A program made the position numbers and the translations under genes. Source: Gemmatimonadota bacterium (lineage in GTDB: Bacteria > Gemmatimonadota > Gemmatimonadetes > Longimicrobiales > Gaopeijiaceae). From it: a stretch of 36,085 nt of DNA. Positions 1-8,405 of this stretch are shown in pieces. The notes beneath the pieces are model-generated. The model was not told the origin of the DNA. It was given only the letters and a program-made list of their open reading frames with translations, and ran no database searches. The stretch is from contig JAOTVL010000023.1 of NCBI GenBank assembly GCA_029863525.1, positions 1-36,085 on the forward strand. The letters run 5' to 3'. How positions within the stretch are numbered: the stretch's first letter is position 1; the number at the start of each line of letters is the position of its first letter.

Positions 1-1430
1 CGCCCTCCCCTGGTCGGATTTCCAATATGGCAGGCCAGGCAGGTTCGGGGGCTCTGCAGCCAGGCGCGATTCGCGTCGAAGTCCGAGGCGTGCGGACTGA
101 CCTTGAACGCCCCGAGCACGCCGTGGCAGCGCGTGCAGTCCACCTGTCTGTGGCAGCTCGCACAGCTCTCGAGCCCCTGACGGGCCGCCTGTCCGTGCTG
201 GAGCAGCCAGAGCGGGGTCGCGTCGTGGTAGCCTCGCGCAGCGACCCTCGAGCCGGCCAGTCCGGTATCGACGTGGCAGGCCCGACAGAAGACGCGAGCT
301 TCGTGACAGGTCGAGCACTCCGAGTCACGCCCGTAGGCGTCGGCGGCGTGACGGACCATGAAGTTGGGCGGGTGGTAGCCGCTCCCCACGCCCGCGTCGT
401 GACACTCCACACAGAAGCGGTCGACGTGGCAGGTCTGGCACGTTGCCTGGTCGGCCGAGGCGAGCACCGAATGCGCCTGCATGAAGAAGAGCGATTCGTG
501 CGACGCCGGGCTCCGGGCATCGAGCATCACACCCGGGGCGGTCACGTCGACCCTCCGCGGGAGCGCCGCGACCAGATCGGGAGCGGAGGACACGTGGCAG
601 GTCCGGCAATCGTCGGTGGTGTGACAGGTGCTGCACTCCCGCACCTGGGCTTGAACCTGGTGAGCGTCGAGCCAGCCCTCGTCCAAGTGCGATTCAGGCT
701 CCGGATATTCGGCCTCCCGGGGGGGCAGATCCATCGCTGACGGCGCGCGAGGGATCGCGGCGATCTCGATGATGTTCGCGTCGACGTGACACGACGCACA
801 CGTCTCCTGCGTGTGGCACGTCGCGCACCGATCCGACCTTCCAGGAGCGAGCTCGCCATGGACCTGGGCGATGAAGGTCTCCGCGTCGTGGCTCGCGGGT
901 TTCGGAAGGTCCTCGATGCGGGCTCTGGAAAACTGGGTCGAGGCCAACGGCACGTGGCAGGTCTCGCATTCGGCCGCCACGTCGTAGTGGTCGTCGGTCT
1001 CGTGCGCGTGGCACGCCCAGCACGTGCCTACCTGGATGTCCTCGACGACCTCCATGCGACCCGCGCCCGGTTCGATGTGGCAGTCGGCGCACACGCCCGG
1101 CGGGTCGCCGTCCTCGGCCCGTTCTCGTTCGTGCTCGACGTGATCGAACACCAGATTGTCGACACGCGTCGACGGAGCGTTCCAGACGACCTCGTCACGT
1201 TCGACCCCGTCGTGGCATCCTCGGCACGACTGCGGCTCCGGGTACCAATCGGCCTCGTCACCCGACGGGATCCCCTCGTGGCATCCGGTGCACAAGGGGA
1301 AAAGGCCCTGGTGCGCCGCGTGGGGAAACGGGTCCTCCTGCACGGCCGAGATCGGCGCCTCGAGCGAGAGCACGGCGGCCGACATTCCGGCCGATAACAG
1401 CACGCCTCCCAGCAGCAACTGCCGAGTCAT
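1..1430 (-). CDS. multihaem c-type cytochrome, at least 16 CXXCH motifs (partial, runs off window start)
   Basis: The gene reads from an ATG at 1430 and is still open at base 1, so its C-terminus is missing. The N-terminus (MTRQLLLGGVLLSAGMSAAV) looks like a signal peptide, so the protein is probably periplasmic or surface-exposed. I count 16 CXXCH haem-attachment motifs in about 476 codons, including CTGCH, CRGCH, CADCH, CWACH, CETCH, CATCH, CASCH, CSTCH, CQTCH, CVECH, CTRCH and CLACH, with many extra His residues that could be distal ligands. Its ATG overlaps the stop of the beta-barrel gene by 4 bases (ATGA), so the two are probably translationally coupled. As the last visible gene of a cytochrome-barrel operon it is a good candidate for the electron carrier inside or outside the outer membrane. 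Which side cannot be told from sequence. Confidence 0.9.
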   Translation of the reverse strand, partial: MTRQLLLGGVLLSAGMSAAVLSLEAPISAVQEDPFPHAAHQGLFPLCTGCHEGIPSGDEADWYPEPQSCRGCHDGVERDEVVWNAPSTRVDNLVFDHVEHERERAEDGDPPGVCADCHIEPGAGRMEVVEDIQVGTCWACHAHETDDHYDVAAECETCHVPLASTQFSRARIEDLPKPASHDAETFIAQVHGELAPGRSDRCATCHTQETCASCHVDANIIEIAAIPRAPSAMDLPPREAEYPEPESHLDEGWLDAHQVQAQVRECSTCHTTDDCRTCHVSSAPDLVAALPRRVDVTAPGVMLDARSPASHESLFFMQAHSVLASADQATCQTCHVDRFCVECHDAGVGSGYHPPNFMVRHAADAYGRDSECSTCHEARVFCRACHVDTGLAGSRVAARGYHDATPLWLLQHGQAARQGLESCASCHRQVDCTRCHGVLGAFKVSPHASDFDANRAWLQSPRTCLACHIGNPTRGG

Positions 1431-2881
1431 CGTCTGGCCCCCCGGTTGGCCGGTCCCGGGTCACCACCCAGGGTCCAGCGCAGAGACGTCCACGCGCGGG
1501 TCTGGTTCCACGGGCTGGTGTACACGGTCCCGCCGTCGCGATGTCGCACCAAAGAGAATCCACCAAAGGCCTCGAGCCGGTCGGTCAGCTCGACGTCGGC
1601 ATTTCCGCCCAGCCCGACCGCTCGCCCCTGCCCCAATCGGTACTCCTCGAACTGCTGGAACGTGACCAGGGTGACGCCCGCACCGACCCGCTCCGTCGCC
1701 TGATAGCGCGCCCCGACGTCTCCGCTGCTCAGGAACGCTCCTGGCGCCCACTCGAGCTGGTAGCTCGCGTCCAACGTCCAGCGAGGCATCGGCTCCCACC
1801 GGATCCCGGTATCGGCTCTCCACCCCACGTCCTCCAAAGCACTGAGCACCACCGGCGTTCTCGTGTCGCCGTAGCTGCGGACCCCGCCCGCGAACCAGGC
1901 CCCGAGCGTTTGACTTCGTGACCACGCGACTCTGACCCGACCCTCCGAATACGAGACCGGATCGAAGAAGCCCCAGATCGTGGAGAGTTGGAAGTAGGGC
2001 ACGTACCGGCGGGCGCTCACCTCGAGCAGCCACGTCCCGTCACGGAGCGGCGCGGAGAGCGTGAGGTCTCCCTTCCCGACCCGCTCGAACGCGAAGTCGT
2101 AGTCGATGGAGCCCGTGACGCGCATCCCCGACAAGAGGCTCGCGAAGTCGAGCGACCCCCGCTCGCTTTCCAGGCCGGAGCGGTCGGCCAGGATCTCTCG
2201 ATGATAGCGCGCGGTAAGCGAAAGTCCGTACCGCCGCACGGTGGCCGCACCCCCGACCAGGTACACGCCCTGGTCGACGAAGAAGTCGTCGAGCGCGCGC
2301 ACGGCCTCGTTCGTCGGCACGCGTAGCCCTCGGGCGAGGCTCCGACCACCGTACAGCTGCCCCCGGAACTCCCGCGTGTCGAACGACCCGCTCGCCCCGT
2401 CGAAGGCGGAGAATCCGAGTCCGGATCGGACTTCCTGGCGGCCCGCTCGAACCCTCATCGGTCCTCGTACCAGCTGCGCGTACGCGAGCATGGCGTCGAA
2501 CTGGTCTCCATAGCGGGGCCAAGCCGCGTCGCCACCGAAGTCGCTGCGGATCCGAACGAGCGCGGTCGCGCTCAGCCCCTGGAGGCCGAGACCCCAGAAG
2601 GTGACGCTCGCGTCCTGCGTCGTGGCGAACGTCCGCTCCTTGGCCTGAGGCAAGAGGCCCGTACAGACGACCGTACCACACGCCACCGCGTATCCGTCGA
2701 AGAGCGAGCCGTCGGGACCCACGGTCACGGCGGAGAGCGGCACCGAGTCGAGCGCGATCGGGCGCAGCTCCACCATGTGGATCGAGCTGCTCACCCAGCC
2801 CCGATAACTCTGCGCACGGAGCGACTCCGCTGCGCTCCCAGCCCACACCAGGCCGATGAGCAAGGCGAGGAGCGGTCTCAT
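1427..2881 (-). CDS. outer-membrane beta-barrel protein of a cytochrome operon
   Basis: This 484-residue protein starts at the ATG at 2881, which overlaps the stop of the upstream 20-haem cytochrome by 4 bases (ATGA). The N-terminus (MRPLLALLIGLVWAGSAAES, ending ...LRAQ) is a typical signal peptide. The rest alternates polar and hydrophobic residues with many aromatics and Gly, as in transmembrane beta-strands (for example GDLTLSAPL, TLDASYQLEWAPG, AWTSLRWTLGG near the C-terminus). There is no haem motif. It is shorter than MtrB/PioB (about 650-800 residues) and closer in size to OmbB-type porins, from memory. Its position between multihaem cytochrome genes suggests it is the porin sheath of a porin-cytochrome conduit; this is inference from context. 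The open frame continues upstream of 2881, but those codons only shadow the cytochrome gene. Confidence 0.8.
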   Translation of the reverse strand: MRPLLALLIGLVWAGSAAESLRAQSYRGWVSSSIHMVELRPIALDSVPLSAVTVGPDGSLFDGYAVACGTVVCTGLLPQAKERTFATTQDASVTFWGLGLQGLSATALVRIRSDFGGDAAWPRYGDQFDAMLAYAQLVRGPMRVRAGRQEVRSGLGFSAFDGASGSFDTREFRGQLYGGRSLARGLRVPTNEAVRALDDFFVDQGVYLVGGAATVRRYGLSLTARYHREILADRSGLESERGSLDFASLLSGMRVTGSIDYDFAFERVGKGDLTLSAPLRDGTWLLEVSARRYVPYFQLSTIWGFFDPVSYSEGRVRVAWSRSQTLGAWFAGGVRSYGDTRTPVVLSALEDVGWRADTGIRWEPMPRWTLDASYQLEWAPGAFLSSGDVGARYQATERVGAGVTLVTFQQFEEYRLGQGRAVGLGGNADVELTDRLEAFGGFSLVRHRDGGTVYTSPWNQTRAWTSLRWTLGGDPGPANRGARR

Positions 2882-4455
2882 GGCAGCCCTCCGGTCTGTC
2901 GGCGCGGGGCCGGTAGCTGGTGGCATTCCGAGCAGGTCTCCTGCGGTTCGTGATCGCGCAGATCCTGATGGCACCCCAGGCAAAAGCTCCGGGTCCGGGG
3001 CACGTTCTCGAAGGGGACGTCTGTGTGGCACCCGGCCCCGCTGCACGTGACATGCGCCTCGGTCGGCGGGTGCGCGCTGACAGGAGCGACCGCGTGGCAG
3101 GCCGCACAATCCGAGACCGGCGTATGGTGGTCCTGGTGACACGAGGCGCAGTCGAGGTCGGCGGGCGGCGCCATCGCGAGCCCCTCGGAGTGACACGACG
3201 CACAATCGAGGTCGGCGTGATCCAGGTGCGGGAAGATCATCACGCGGTCTGGATCGTTCACACCGACGTCGAGCACCATGGACTGCGTCCAGCGATGGAT
3301 CGTGTCCGGCGCGTCTTCCGGTCCGTGGCACTGGGCGCAATCGGCCGACGCGACCGGCTCGTGGTGGCACGATCGGCAGTCCGCGACCTCGGTCAAGGGG
3401 GATGCACCGTGCTCTTCGCCGCTCGAATGGCAGCTCCCGCAGTCGACCGTCGTGTGCTGGGTGTGGTCGAACTCGAGCGTCCCGAGCAACACGTCGGTCG
3501 GCGCCTCGGCACCGGCGTGGCACGCCGCACAGTCCGATCCGTCCAGCGAGAAATCGTGGGCCTGATGACACTCGAGGCACGCCGTCAGGGTCTCCAGCTC
3601 GATGCCCCGATGGAAGGGGGTCGACGCGCGATTGTCGTCGTGGCATCCGACCGAAGCGCATGACCCGGCTGCCTCCGACGGCTCCGTCTGCCTGTGCGGG
3701 TCGTGACACGCCGCGCACCCTCCCTCGTGTGGATCCGGGTCGGGCAGGCTGACGAGCGTCCGCATGACGTGGCAGCTCAGGCACTCCTCGAAGTCGGGCA
3801 GGATCGCGGCGTCCTCCGGGGTGCCCAATAGGCTCGCCTCCCCGACCGGAGCCACGAAGGTGTGGCATGCCGCGCAGTGGATCATGTAGTCGCCCATCGA
3901 GCCGAGCTTGATGGTGTTGTCCTCATGGCATCCCGACTGGGCGCACGTCCGGTCGATCGGCGCGAACTCGTGGATCGACGTCGCGTGGCACTCCACGCAC
4001 TGGAGGCCCTGGAGCGTGGAATCCTCGGATTCGAGGTGGACCCGGTGGCCCACCGAATTCGCGATCGACCTCCACTGCTCCGGATCGCCCTCGATGTGAC
4101 ACTCGGCGCAGATCTGGTTCGGAACCGGGGCGTGAGCCGAGACCTCCGCCGGATCGTCGACCACGGCGGTGAGCCCCATCTGGCTCCGCTGGATGAGGTT
4201 CGGTCGATGACACGCCTTGCAGCCGAGCTCCTGGTGGGCGCTCCTCGCGAAGCGCTCGAACGGCTCGGCCATGAGGTGGCACGACATGCAGAAGTCGTTG
4301 TCGTGCTGCACGTAGTCGTACGTCCGGTACGCGAAGTAGCCGCCGGCGGCCACGCCGAGGAAGACGATCACCCCGACGACCCCGAGCGCGAGCGGCGAGA
4401 GGGCGCTGAGTCGCGCTCCAACGCGCCCGCGCTCCGTCGGCCTTTCGTCAGTCAT
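2878..4455 (-). CDS. membrane-anchored multihaem cytochrome c, NapC/NirT-like start followed by c3-type repeats (about 20 haems)
   Basis: The 525-residue protein has a short polar N-terminus, one transmembrane segment at residues 22-43, and then haem motifs at once: CMSCH at 56-60 and CKACH about 20 residues later. That arrangement resembles the NapC/NirT/CymA quinol-oxidising family. I count 17 CXXCH motifs plus three CX4CH motifs (CAQSGCH, CASVGCH, CSGAGCH), the wider spacing known from c3-type cytochromes, so up to 20 covalent haems. The likely role is to take electrons from membrane quinol and pass them along a periplasmic haem wire to the barrel gene that overlaps its stop. No convincing Shine-Dalgarno precedes the ATG. 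A hairpin at 4525-4557 separates it from the previous cytochrome gene. The cytochrome identity is certain; the quinol role is inferred. Confidence 0.92.
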   Translation of the reverse strand: MTDERPTERGRVGARLSALSPLALGVVGVIVFLGVAAGGYFAYRTYDYVQHDNDFCMSCHLMAEPFERFARSAHQELGCKACHRPNLIQRSQMGLTAVVDDPAEVSAHAPVPNQICAECHIEGDPEQWRSIANSVGHRVHLESEDSTLQGLQCVECHATSIHEFAPIDRTCAQSGCHEDNTIKLGSMGDYMIHCAACHTFVAPVGEASLLGTPEDAAILPDFEECLSCHVMRTLVSLPDPDPHEGGCAACHDPHRQTEPSEAAGSCASVGCHDDNRASTPFHRGIELETLTACLECHQAHDFSLDGSDCAACHAGAEAPTDVLLGTLEFDHTQHTTVDCGSCHSSGEEHGASPLTEVADCRSCHHEPVASADCAQCHGPEDAPDTIHRWTQSMVLDVGVNDPDRVMIFPHLDHADLDCASCHSEGLAMAPPADLDCASCHQDHHTPVSDCAACHAVAPVSAHPPTEAHVTCSGAGCHTDVPFENVPRTRSFCLGCHQDLRDHEPQETCSECHQLPAPRRQTGGLP

Positions 4456-4524
4456 CGGGGCAACCCGTCTGCTTGGTCGGTCGGTGAAAGTGCGTTTCTT
4501 GGCCGCGGTGACCGCGACGCGAAA

Positions 4525-4557
4525 GTGGCCGCCCGGCGATCTTCACCGGACGGCCAC
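4525..4557 (-). terminator. intercistronic stem-loop between two cytochrome genes (attenuator or processing site)
   Basis: Bases 4525-4531 pair perfectly with 4551-4557 (GTGGCCG with CGGCCAC), followed inward by one mismatch and four more pairs (CCGG with CCGG) around a 9-base loop. On the minus strand the stem is followed only by TTTCGCG, so it is a weak intrinsic terminator at best. It sits between the stop of the c554 gene (4591) and the start of the 20-haem gene (4455), where it could reduce read-through or protect the upstream mRNA. Confidence 0.45.
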
Positions 4558-4590
4558 CCCGCAGCCCCGCGTCGATCCGCGTCGTTCTGG

Positions 4591-6042
4591 CTAATTCCCC
4601 ACTGTGATCTTCGAGCCCAGGATGTTCTCGAGGACCAACGCAGGTGGAGCCGGCACACCGTACGTGTCTTCGACCGCCTGAATGCTCGCGGTGAGCAGGG
4701 CCTCGGTCAGGAACGGATTGTGGACGGCGGAGCTCACGATGTCACCGAGACCCGCGTTGAAGTTCGCGCCCTCGGCGACCGTGAAGATGCCGTCGTCATT
4801 GTCGAATTCCGTCGCCGGGACCAGGGCGAGCAGGTCATCCAACTCCGCAACCAGATTGGCAATGCGCGCCTGGGCGATCAACTTGGCCGACAATGCGGCG
4901 TCCTCACTGCCGTGGCAGCCGGCCGAAGTGCAGGAGTCGAACGAGCGTTCGGTCACGTTCTGGCCGCACGAATCGTCCGCCGTCGGGATGCCCGCTGCGT
5001 CTACGCACGGAGTCGGCTTGAACAGGTGGCCGGTCGCGCTGAAGACGAAGTCACCCGACGCCGGGTCGGTGACCGTGTACGAGTTGAGGTGACACGTGGC
5101 GCAGAGCTCCGCGTTCGCGTCGCTTCCATGCGTTCCGCGAATCAGCTGGTCGTTATAGGCGAAGTTCGGGGGGATCCAGCCCACGTTCTCGCCGAGCAGC
5201 AGCGGACCCTGCGGAGAGTGCGGACCACGCTGTGGATTGTCGAGATCGGGAATCGCCCTGCGTTGGTGGCATTTCATGCAGAGGTTCTCGTCCACGTTCC
5301 GCGAGTCGATCGGCCAACGAAGCTGATGCTCGTTGGTCGCGTCATGCGGATCGTGGCAGACGGCGCAGGTGATTCCGATTTCGTCACCCTGCCCCTTCTC
5401 CAGGTATTCCGTGTTCACCCCCCACGCCCGCAGCGCGCCTTCACCGCCGTGACAGGCGTCGCATCCTTCGCGGTTGCGATACTGCGGTCGATTGGCGCCT
5501 CCACCGTGCCGTGAGGCATTCCACTCTTCCACGAACGGATGATGCGAATCCGAGTGGCACTCGCCGCAGCCTTGCGTGGCGTCGACGCCGACGTTGAGCG
5601 GCGCCAGCGGGACGGTTAGGTCGGTCGGGTTCTGGACGTGCTCGAGGCCCGGTCCATGACAGGCTTCGCACTGCACGTCTTCGTACCGCTCCTCACCGGT
5701 GGCTTCGTAGCCGGCGACATCGGACACGGTGTTCCCGAGCTGGCCGACCGTGTGGCATCCCTCGCAGACGGCCTGTGCAGCACCACTGTCCTGGAGACCG
5801 GCCCACGCGTTCGCGTGCGCGGTCTCTTCCCAGTTGCCCTGCTTCTCGATGTGGCAGTTGCCGCACACGGTGAGCTTCGTGGTGTGATCCGTATAGCCAA
5901 GGAAGCTTCCCGCCACGGCGAGGGGTTCCTCGAAGAGTTCTCGGTCCTGGAAGACGATCTTCTCGTCCACGCACCCCGCAGTCAGCGCCAGTCCGACGAC
6001 CGAAAGCGGCAGGAGCGCCAGCTTTCTTCGCGTCTGACCCAT
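4591..6042 (-). CDS. cytochrome c554-type multihaem lipoprotein
   Basis: The ATG at 6042 is chosen because GGAGG lies 8 bases upstream and it gives a clean lipoprotein signal (MGQTRRKLALLPLSVVGLAL then TAGC), with lipidated Cys at residue 24. The frame stays open to 6129, but upstream starts lack these signals. The 483-residue product has eight CXXCH motifs (CGNCH, CEGCH, CEACH, CGECH, CDACH, CAVCH, CMKCH, CATCH) and one CX4CH (CTSAGCH). The spacing of the first motifs, with a CEACHGPG signature, resembles the cytochrome c554/c-prime family, whose hydroxylamine-oxidising members carry four haems, so this is an expanded relative. The last roughly 110 residues lack haem motifs. It is the first gene of the electron-transfer operon. 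As a lipoprotein it may sit on the outer membrane as terminal electron donor or acceptor; the substrate cannot be told. Confidence 0.9.
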   Translation of the reverse strand: MGQTRRKLALLPLSVVGLALTAGCVDEKIVFQDRELFEEPLAVAGSFLGYTDHTTKLTVCGNCHIEKQGNWEETAHANAWAGLQDSGAAQAVCEGCHTVGQLGNTVSDVAGYEATGEERYEDVQCEACHGPGLEHVQNPTDLTVPLAPLNVGVDATQGCGECHSDSHHPFVEEWNASRHGGGANRPQYRNREGCDACHGGEGALRAWGVNTEYLEKGQGDEIGITCAVCHDPHDATNEHQLRWPIDSRNVDENLCMKCHQRRAIPDLDNPQRGPHSPQGPLLLGENVGWIPPNFAYNDQLIRGTHGSDANAELCATCHLNSYTVTDPASGDFVFSATGHLFKPTPCVDAAGIPTADDSCGQNVTERSFDSCTSAGCHGSEDAALSAKLIAQARIANLVAELDDLLALVPATEFDNDDGIFTVAEGANFNAGLGDIVSSAVHNPFLTEALLTASIQAVEDTYGVPAPPALVLENILGSKITVGN

Positions 6043-6098
6043 TTCGTCTTCCTCCAGTCGGTCGGCCATTGAGCCGTCCCGGTTAAGGGCCTCGAAGT

Positions 6099-6140
6099 CT
6101 ACAGGGCCAATTTGTGACGATTGGTACAAGCTATCTGTAG
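6099..6140 (-). promoter_or_regulatory. nested inverted repeats in the leader of the cytochrome operon
   Basis: CTACAG (6099-6104) and CTGTAG (6135-6140) enclose a second inverted repeat, CCAAT (6107-6111) and ATTGG (6120-6124). The element lies 57-98 bases before the start of the first cytochrome gene. It could be an operator or an mRNA leader hairpin. It does not match the FNR consensus well, and I see no strong -35/-10 pair nearby. Confidence 0.25.
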
Positions 6141-6220
6141 GGAGATCCCTGACCTGGGTGCAAGGTTTTGTACGTAGAACTACGGTACCGAGGCTCCGAG
6201 TCGACCCGGTTTGCGGAGCG

Positions 6221-7144
6221 TCAGGTTCCGCCGAGTCCGTAATGGATCGTGGCCACGAAGCTGTCTTCGGCCGCCCGATCTTGTCCCCACGCCGCGGCCT
6301 GCGCCCGGATCGGTCGAGCCTGCTGAATCTGCTCGAGGCTCATGCCCCGCTGCATGAGCGCGGCGACGGCGTCTCGCATCGTCTTCAAGGCGTCGCGGTA
6401 CGCGCGGAGATCCTCTCGTCCCGAGAGCACCCCGTGCCCGGGGATGATCCGCGTGTCGGCGTCCATGACGGCGAGCGCGTCACCCGCGGCTGCGATCAGG
6501 CCATCGATGGAGCCCCCCGTCGCGGTATCGATGAAGGGAAAGCGATCTCGGAAGAACGTGTCGCCCATGTGAACGACGTTGGGTCCCACGAAATGCACGA
6601 TGGCGTCGCCGTCGGTGTGTGCGTTGGAGACGTGGAACGCGTGCAGCTCCGTCCCGTTGATATGAAACGAGACGTCCTCGCTGAACGTGACGACGGGCAG
6701 CGCCCCTTCCGGCGACGCCGGCGTCGTGGAGGCCGCGCGCCCGATCCGCTCGAGAACCTGCTCGACGCTCATCCGCTCGCGCACGTTGTCGTGCGCGACG
6801 ATGAGCGCGCCCGCCTCTCCCATGTTCTCGTTTCCACCGGTGTGGTCGCCATGCCAATGGGTGTTGAAGACGAAGCGCACCGGCTCTGACGAGATCGCCG
6901 CGATCGCGGCGAGGATCTTCTCCGTGAGCGGCGCGAACTGGTCGTCGATGACGAAGACGCCGTCCTCGCCTACCGAGACCCCGATATTGCCGCCCTGACC
7001 CACGAGCATGTATACGCCGTCGGCGACCCTCAGGGTCTCGATCTCCACGTCTGCCAGGTCCTGCGCCAGGATCGGCGTAGTGGCGACGAGCAAGGTGATC
7101 GAGGCGAACAGCATCCAGTGCAAACGAAGGCGAGGGTGGCACAT
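6221..7144 (-). CDS. exported metallo-beta-lactamase-fold hydrolase
   Basis: The start ATG at 7144 has AGGAG 9 bases upstream and gives a 307-residue protein with a signal peptide (MLFASITLLVATTPILAQ region, residues 11-28). The HxHxDH zinc motif is at residues 96-101 (HWHGDHTGG). Further likely ligands are the His in NAHTDGD, the Asp in HMGDTFF and the His in IIPGHG near the C-terminus. This is the complete ligand set of a two-zinc MBL-fold hydrolase. The family includes periplasmic beta-lactamases, quinoprotein-relay hydrolases and many enzymes of unknown substrate, so no substrate is assigned. It is the same strand as the cytochrome operon, separated by 178 bases, and diverges from the lipoprotein gene at 7331. 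Confidence 0.9.
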   Translation of the reverse strand: MCHPRLRLHWMLFASITLLVATTPILAQDLADVEIETLRVADGVYMLVGQGGNIGVSVGEDGVFVIDDQFAPLTEKILAAIAAISSEPVRFVFNTHWHGDHTGGNENMGEAGALIVAHDNVRERMSVEQVLERIGRAASTTPASPEGALPVVTFSEDVSFHINGTELHAFHVSNAHTDGDAIVHFVGPNVVHMGDTFFRDRFPFIDTATGGSIDGLIAAAGDALAVMDADTRIIPGHGVLSGREDLRAYRDALKTMRDAVAALMQRGMSLEQIQQARPIRAQAAAWGQDRAAEDSFVATIHYGLGGT

Positions 7145-7330
7145 GGGTGGGAGCTCCTGAATTCGTGGCGACTCTTGGGCAACGCCCCACGCCGGCGGTG
7201 TAGGCCGGGACGGGGGGGCAACATGCACCCGTCGGCCCAGCCGGAACAAGCGCCCGGCGCCAGAAACATCTGGCGCCACAACGCCACTCGGTGCACCGTG
7301 AAGGAACGTCACTCCGAACGGAGCCGAACC

Positions 7331-8056
7331 GTGAAGAGCCGTCGCGCCGCGTCCGCCCTCACCGTCGCCGTCGTCGTCGCATCCGGATGCCAGATTCCGC
7401 GCTTCGACGGCCCCCAAATCCAAGAACCCCCACCCGGCTTCCTCCTGCAGCCGGACACGTACGCCCAGCGACGGACCTTCCCGGATGTGGACGTCACCTC
7501 GCACACCGCGTGGGTGCATACCGATGTGAGTGGCGTCAGCCTGATCTACGTGGACGAGCACCCTGTCTCGTTCGCGCTCGAAGATGTCATCCAGGCGCGT
7601 GAGCAAGCCATGGCCGCCGCGAGCGATCCCGATGAGATCTTCGCCGACATCGAAGCCCTGACGATCGACGGTCGAGAGGCGTGGGGTTGGTATCAGCGAG
7701 TGGAGTCACCCAGGAGGGGACTGGTCGAAGTCACCTACACGGCGGTCGTCCCCTACGACGAAGTCAGCTACGCGCTTCAGTTCACCTCGGGCGAACCCGT
7801 GTGGAAGCGTGGCGCTCCGGCAGCCATACGTGACGTCATCGGGAGCTTCGCGATCGGGCGCACCAAGTACAACATCCCGCTGATCGTGGTCGCGCTCGGG
7901 GGGCTGCTCTTCGTCGGCACGACGCTTCGGAGCCGCTCGAAGGCGCGTCGCGACCGACTCCGCAGCATCAACCTCGTCACGATCAAGAGGGACGAAGAGA
8001 CGGACGTGACGGCCGGGGACACTCGGGGCGTCAGCGGAGGATCACCCGACACGTGA
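7331..8056 (+). CDS. lipoprotein with C-terminal membrane segment, function unknown
   Basis: I start this at GTG 7331 because GGAG precedes it by 7 bases and it yields a lipoprotein signal (VKSRRAASALTVAVVVASGC, lipid Cys at residue 20). The 241-residue product has no motif I recognise. A single hydrophobic segment (IPLIVVALGGLLFVGTTL) about 50 residues from the C-terminus is followed by a basic stretch (RSRSKARRDRLR), which would place a short tail in the cytoplasm. Its 3' end overlaps the convergent small gene at 8031-8405 by 26 bases. No function can be given. Confidence 0.7.
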   Translation: MKSRRAASALTVAVVVASGCQIPRFDGPQIQEPPPGFLLQPDTYAQRRTFPDVDVTSHTAWVHTDVSGVSLIYVDEHPVSFALEDVIQAREQAMAAASDPDEIFADIEALTIDGREAWGWYQRVESPRRGLVEVTYTAVVPYDEVSYALQFTSGEPVWKRGAPAAIRDVIGSFAIGRTKYNIPLIVVALGGLLFVGTTLRSRSKARRDRLRSINLVTIKRDEETDVTAGDTRGVSGGSPDT

Positions 8057-8405
8057 GTCCGTCGTCGACATCGGCCATGAAGGTGACCCTTCGGCCGTAG
8101 TCGCCGCCGAGGCGGGCCGTGTCCGGCACGCTGACGCACTCGTCCGAAAGCACGCGGACGACGTGCTCCCCGGGCGCGACCTCGAAGCCCGTGACGAAGT
8201 TGCTGCGGCCGTACCGCTGGAGGATCCCGGCGACTTCGCCGTCGATCTCGACGTCGGCGCTGTCGAGCACGTCCCGCACCCACGTGTAGTCGATCTGGAT
8301 GAGGTAGGCGGTGCCCCCCGCCATCTTCACCCAGGCCAGGACCAACCCGAGGGTCAGGACTCCGATGGCCGCGCGCCAACGCATGGAGCGCAGTCCGTCA
8401 GCCAT
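8031..8405 (-). CDS. small membrane-anchored protein of unknown function
   Basis: The 124-residue product has one hydrophobic segment near the N-terminus (AAIGVLTLGLVLAWVKMAGG) followed by a polar, mostly acidic domain with two Cys that could form a disulfide outside the membrane. It has no motif I recognise. Its start overlaps the end of the response-regulator gene by 8 bases, so it is likely the last gene of that two-component operon. A Met seven codons later is an alternative start. Its end overlaps the opposite-strand lipoprotein gene by 26 bases. Confidence 0.6.
   Translation of the reverse strand: MADGLRSMRWRAAIGVLTLGLVLAWVKMAGGTAYLIQIDYTWVRDVLDSADVEIDGEVAGILQRYGRSNFVTGFEVAPGEHVVRVLSDECVSVPDTARLGGDYGRRVTFMADVDDGLTCRVILR

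Noticed and set aside
2882-3868. Open frame continuing 329 codons upstream of the beta-barrel gene
   Set aside because: It has no domain or signal and exactly overlaps the haem-rich frame of the 20-haem cytochrome; the barrel's signal peptide begins at 2881.
3862-5514. 550-codon plus-strand open frame antisense to the cytochromes
   Set aside because: Arg/Val/His-rich composition typical of a GC-rich antisense shadow; the opposite strand has unmistakable CXXCH genes.
6169-6186. Imperfect inverted repeat after the MBL-fold gene
   Set aside because: Loop is too short and the following bases are A-rich and not T-rich on the transcribed strand, so not an intrinsic terminator.
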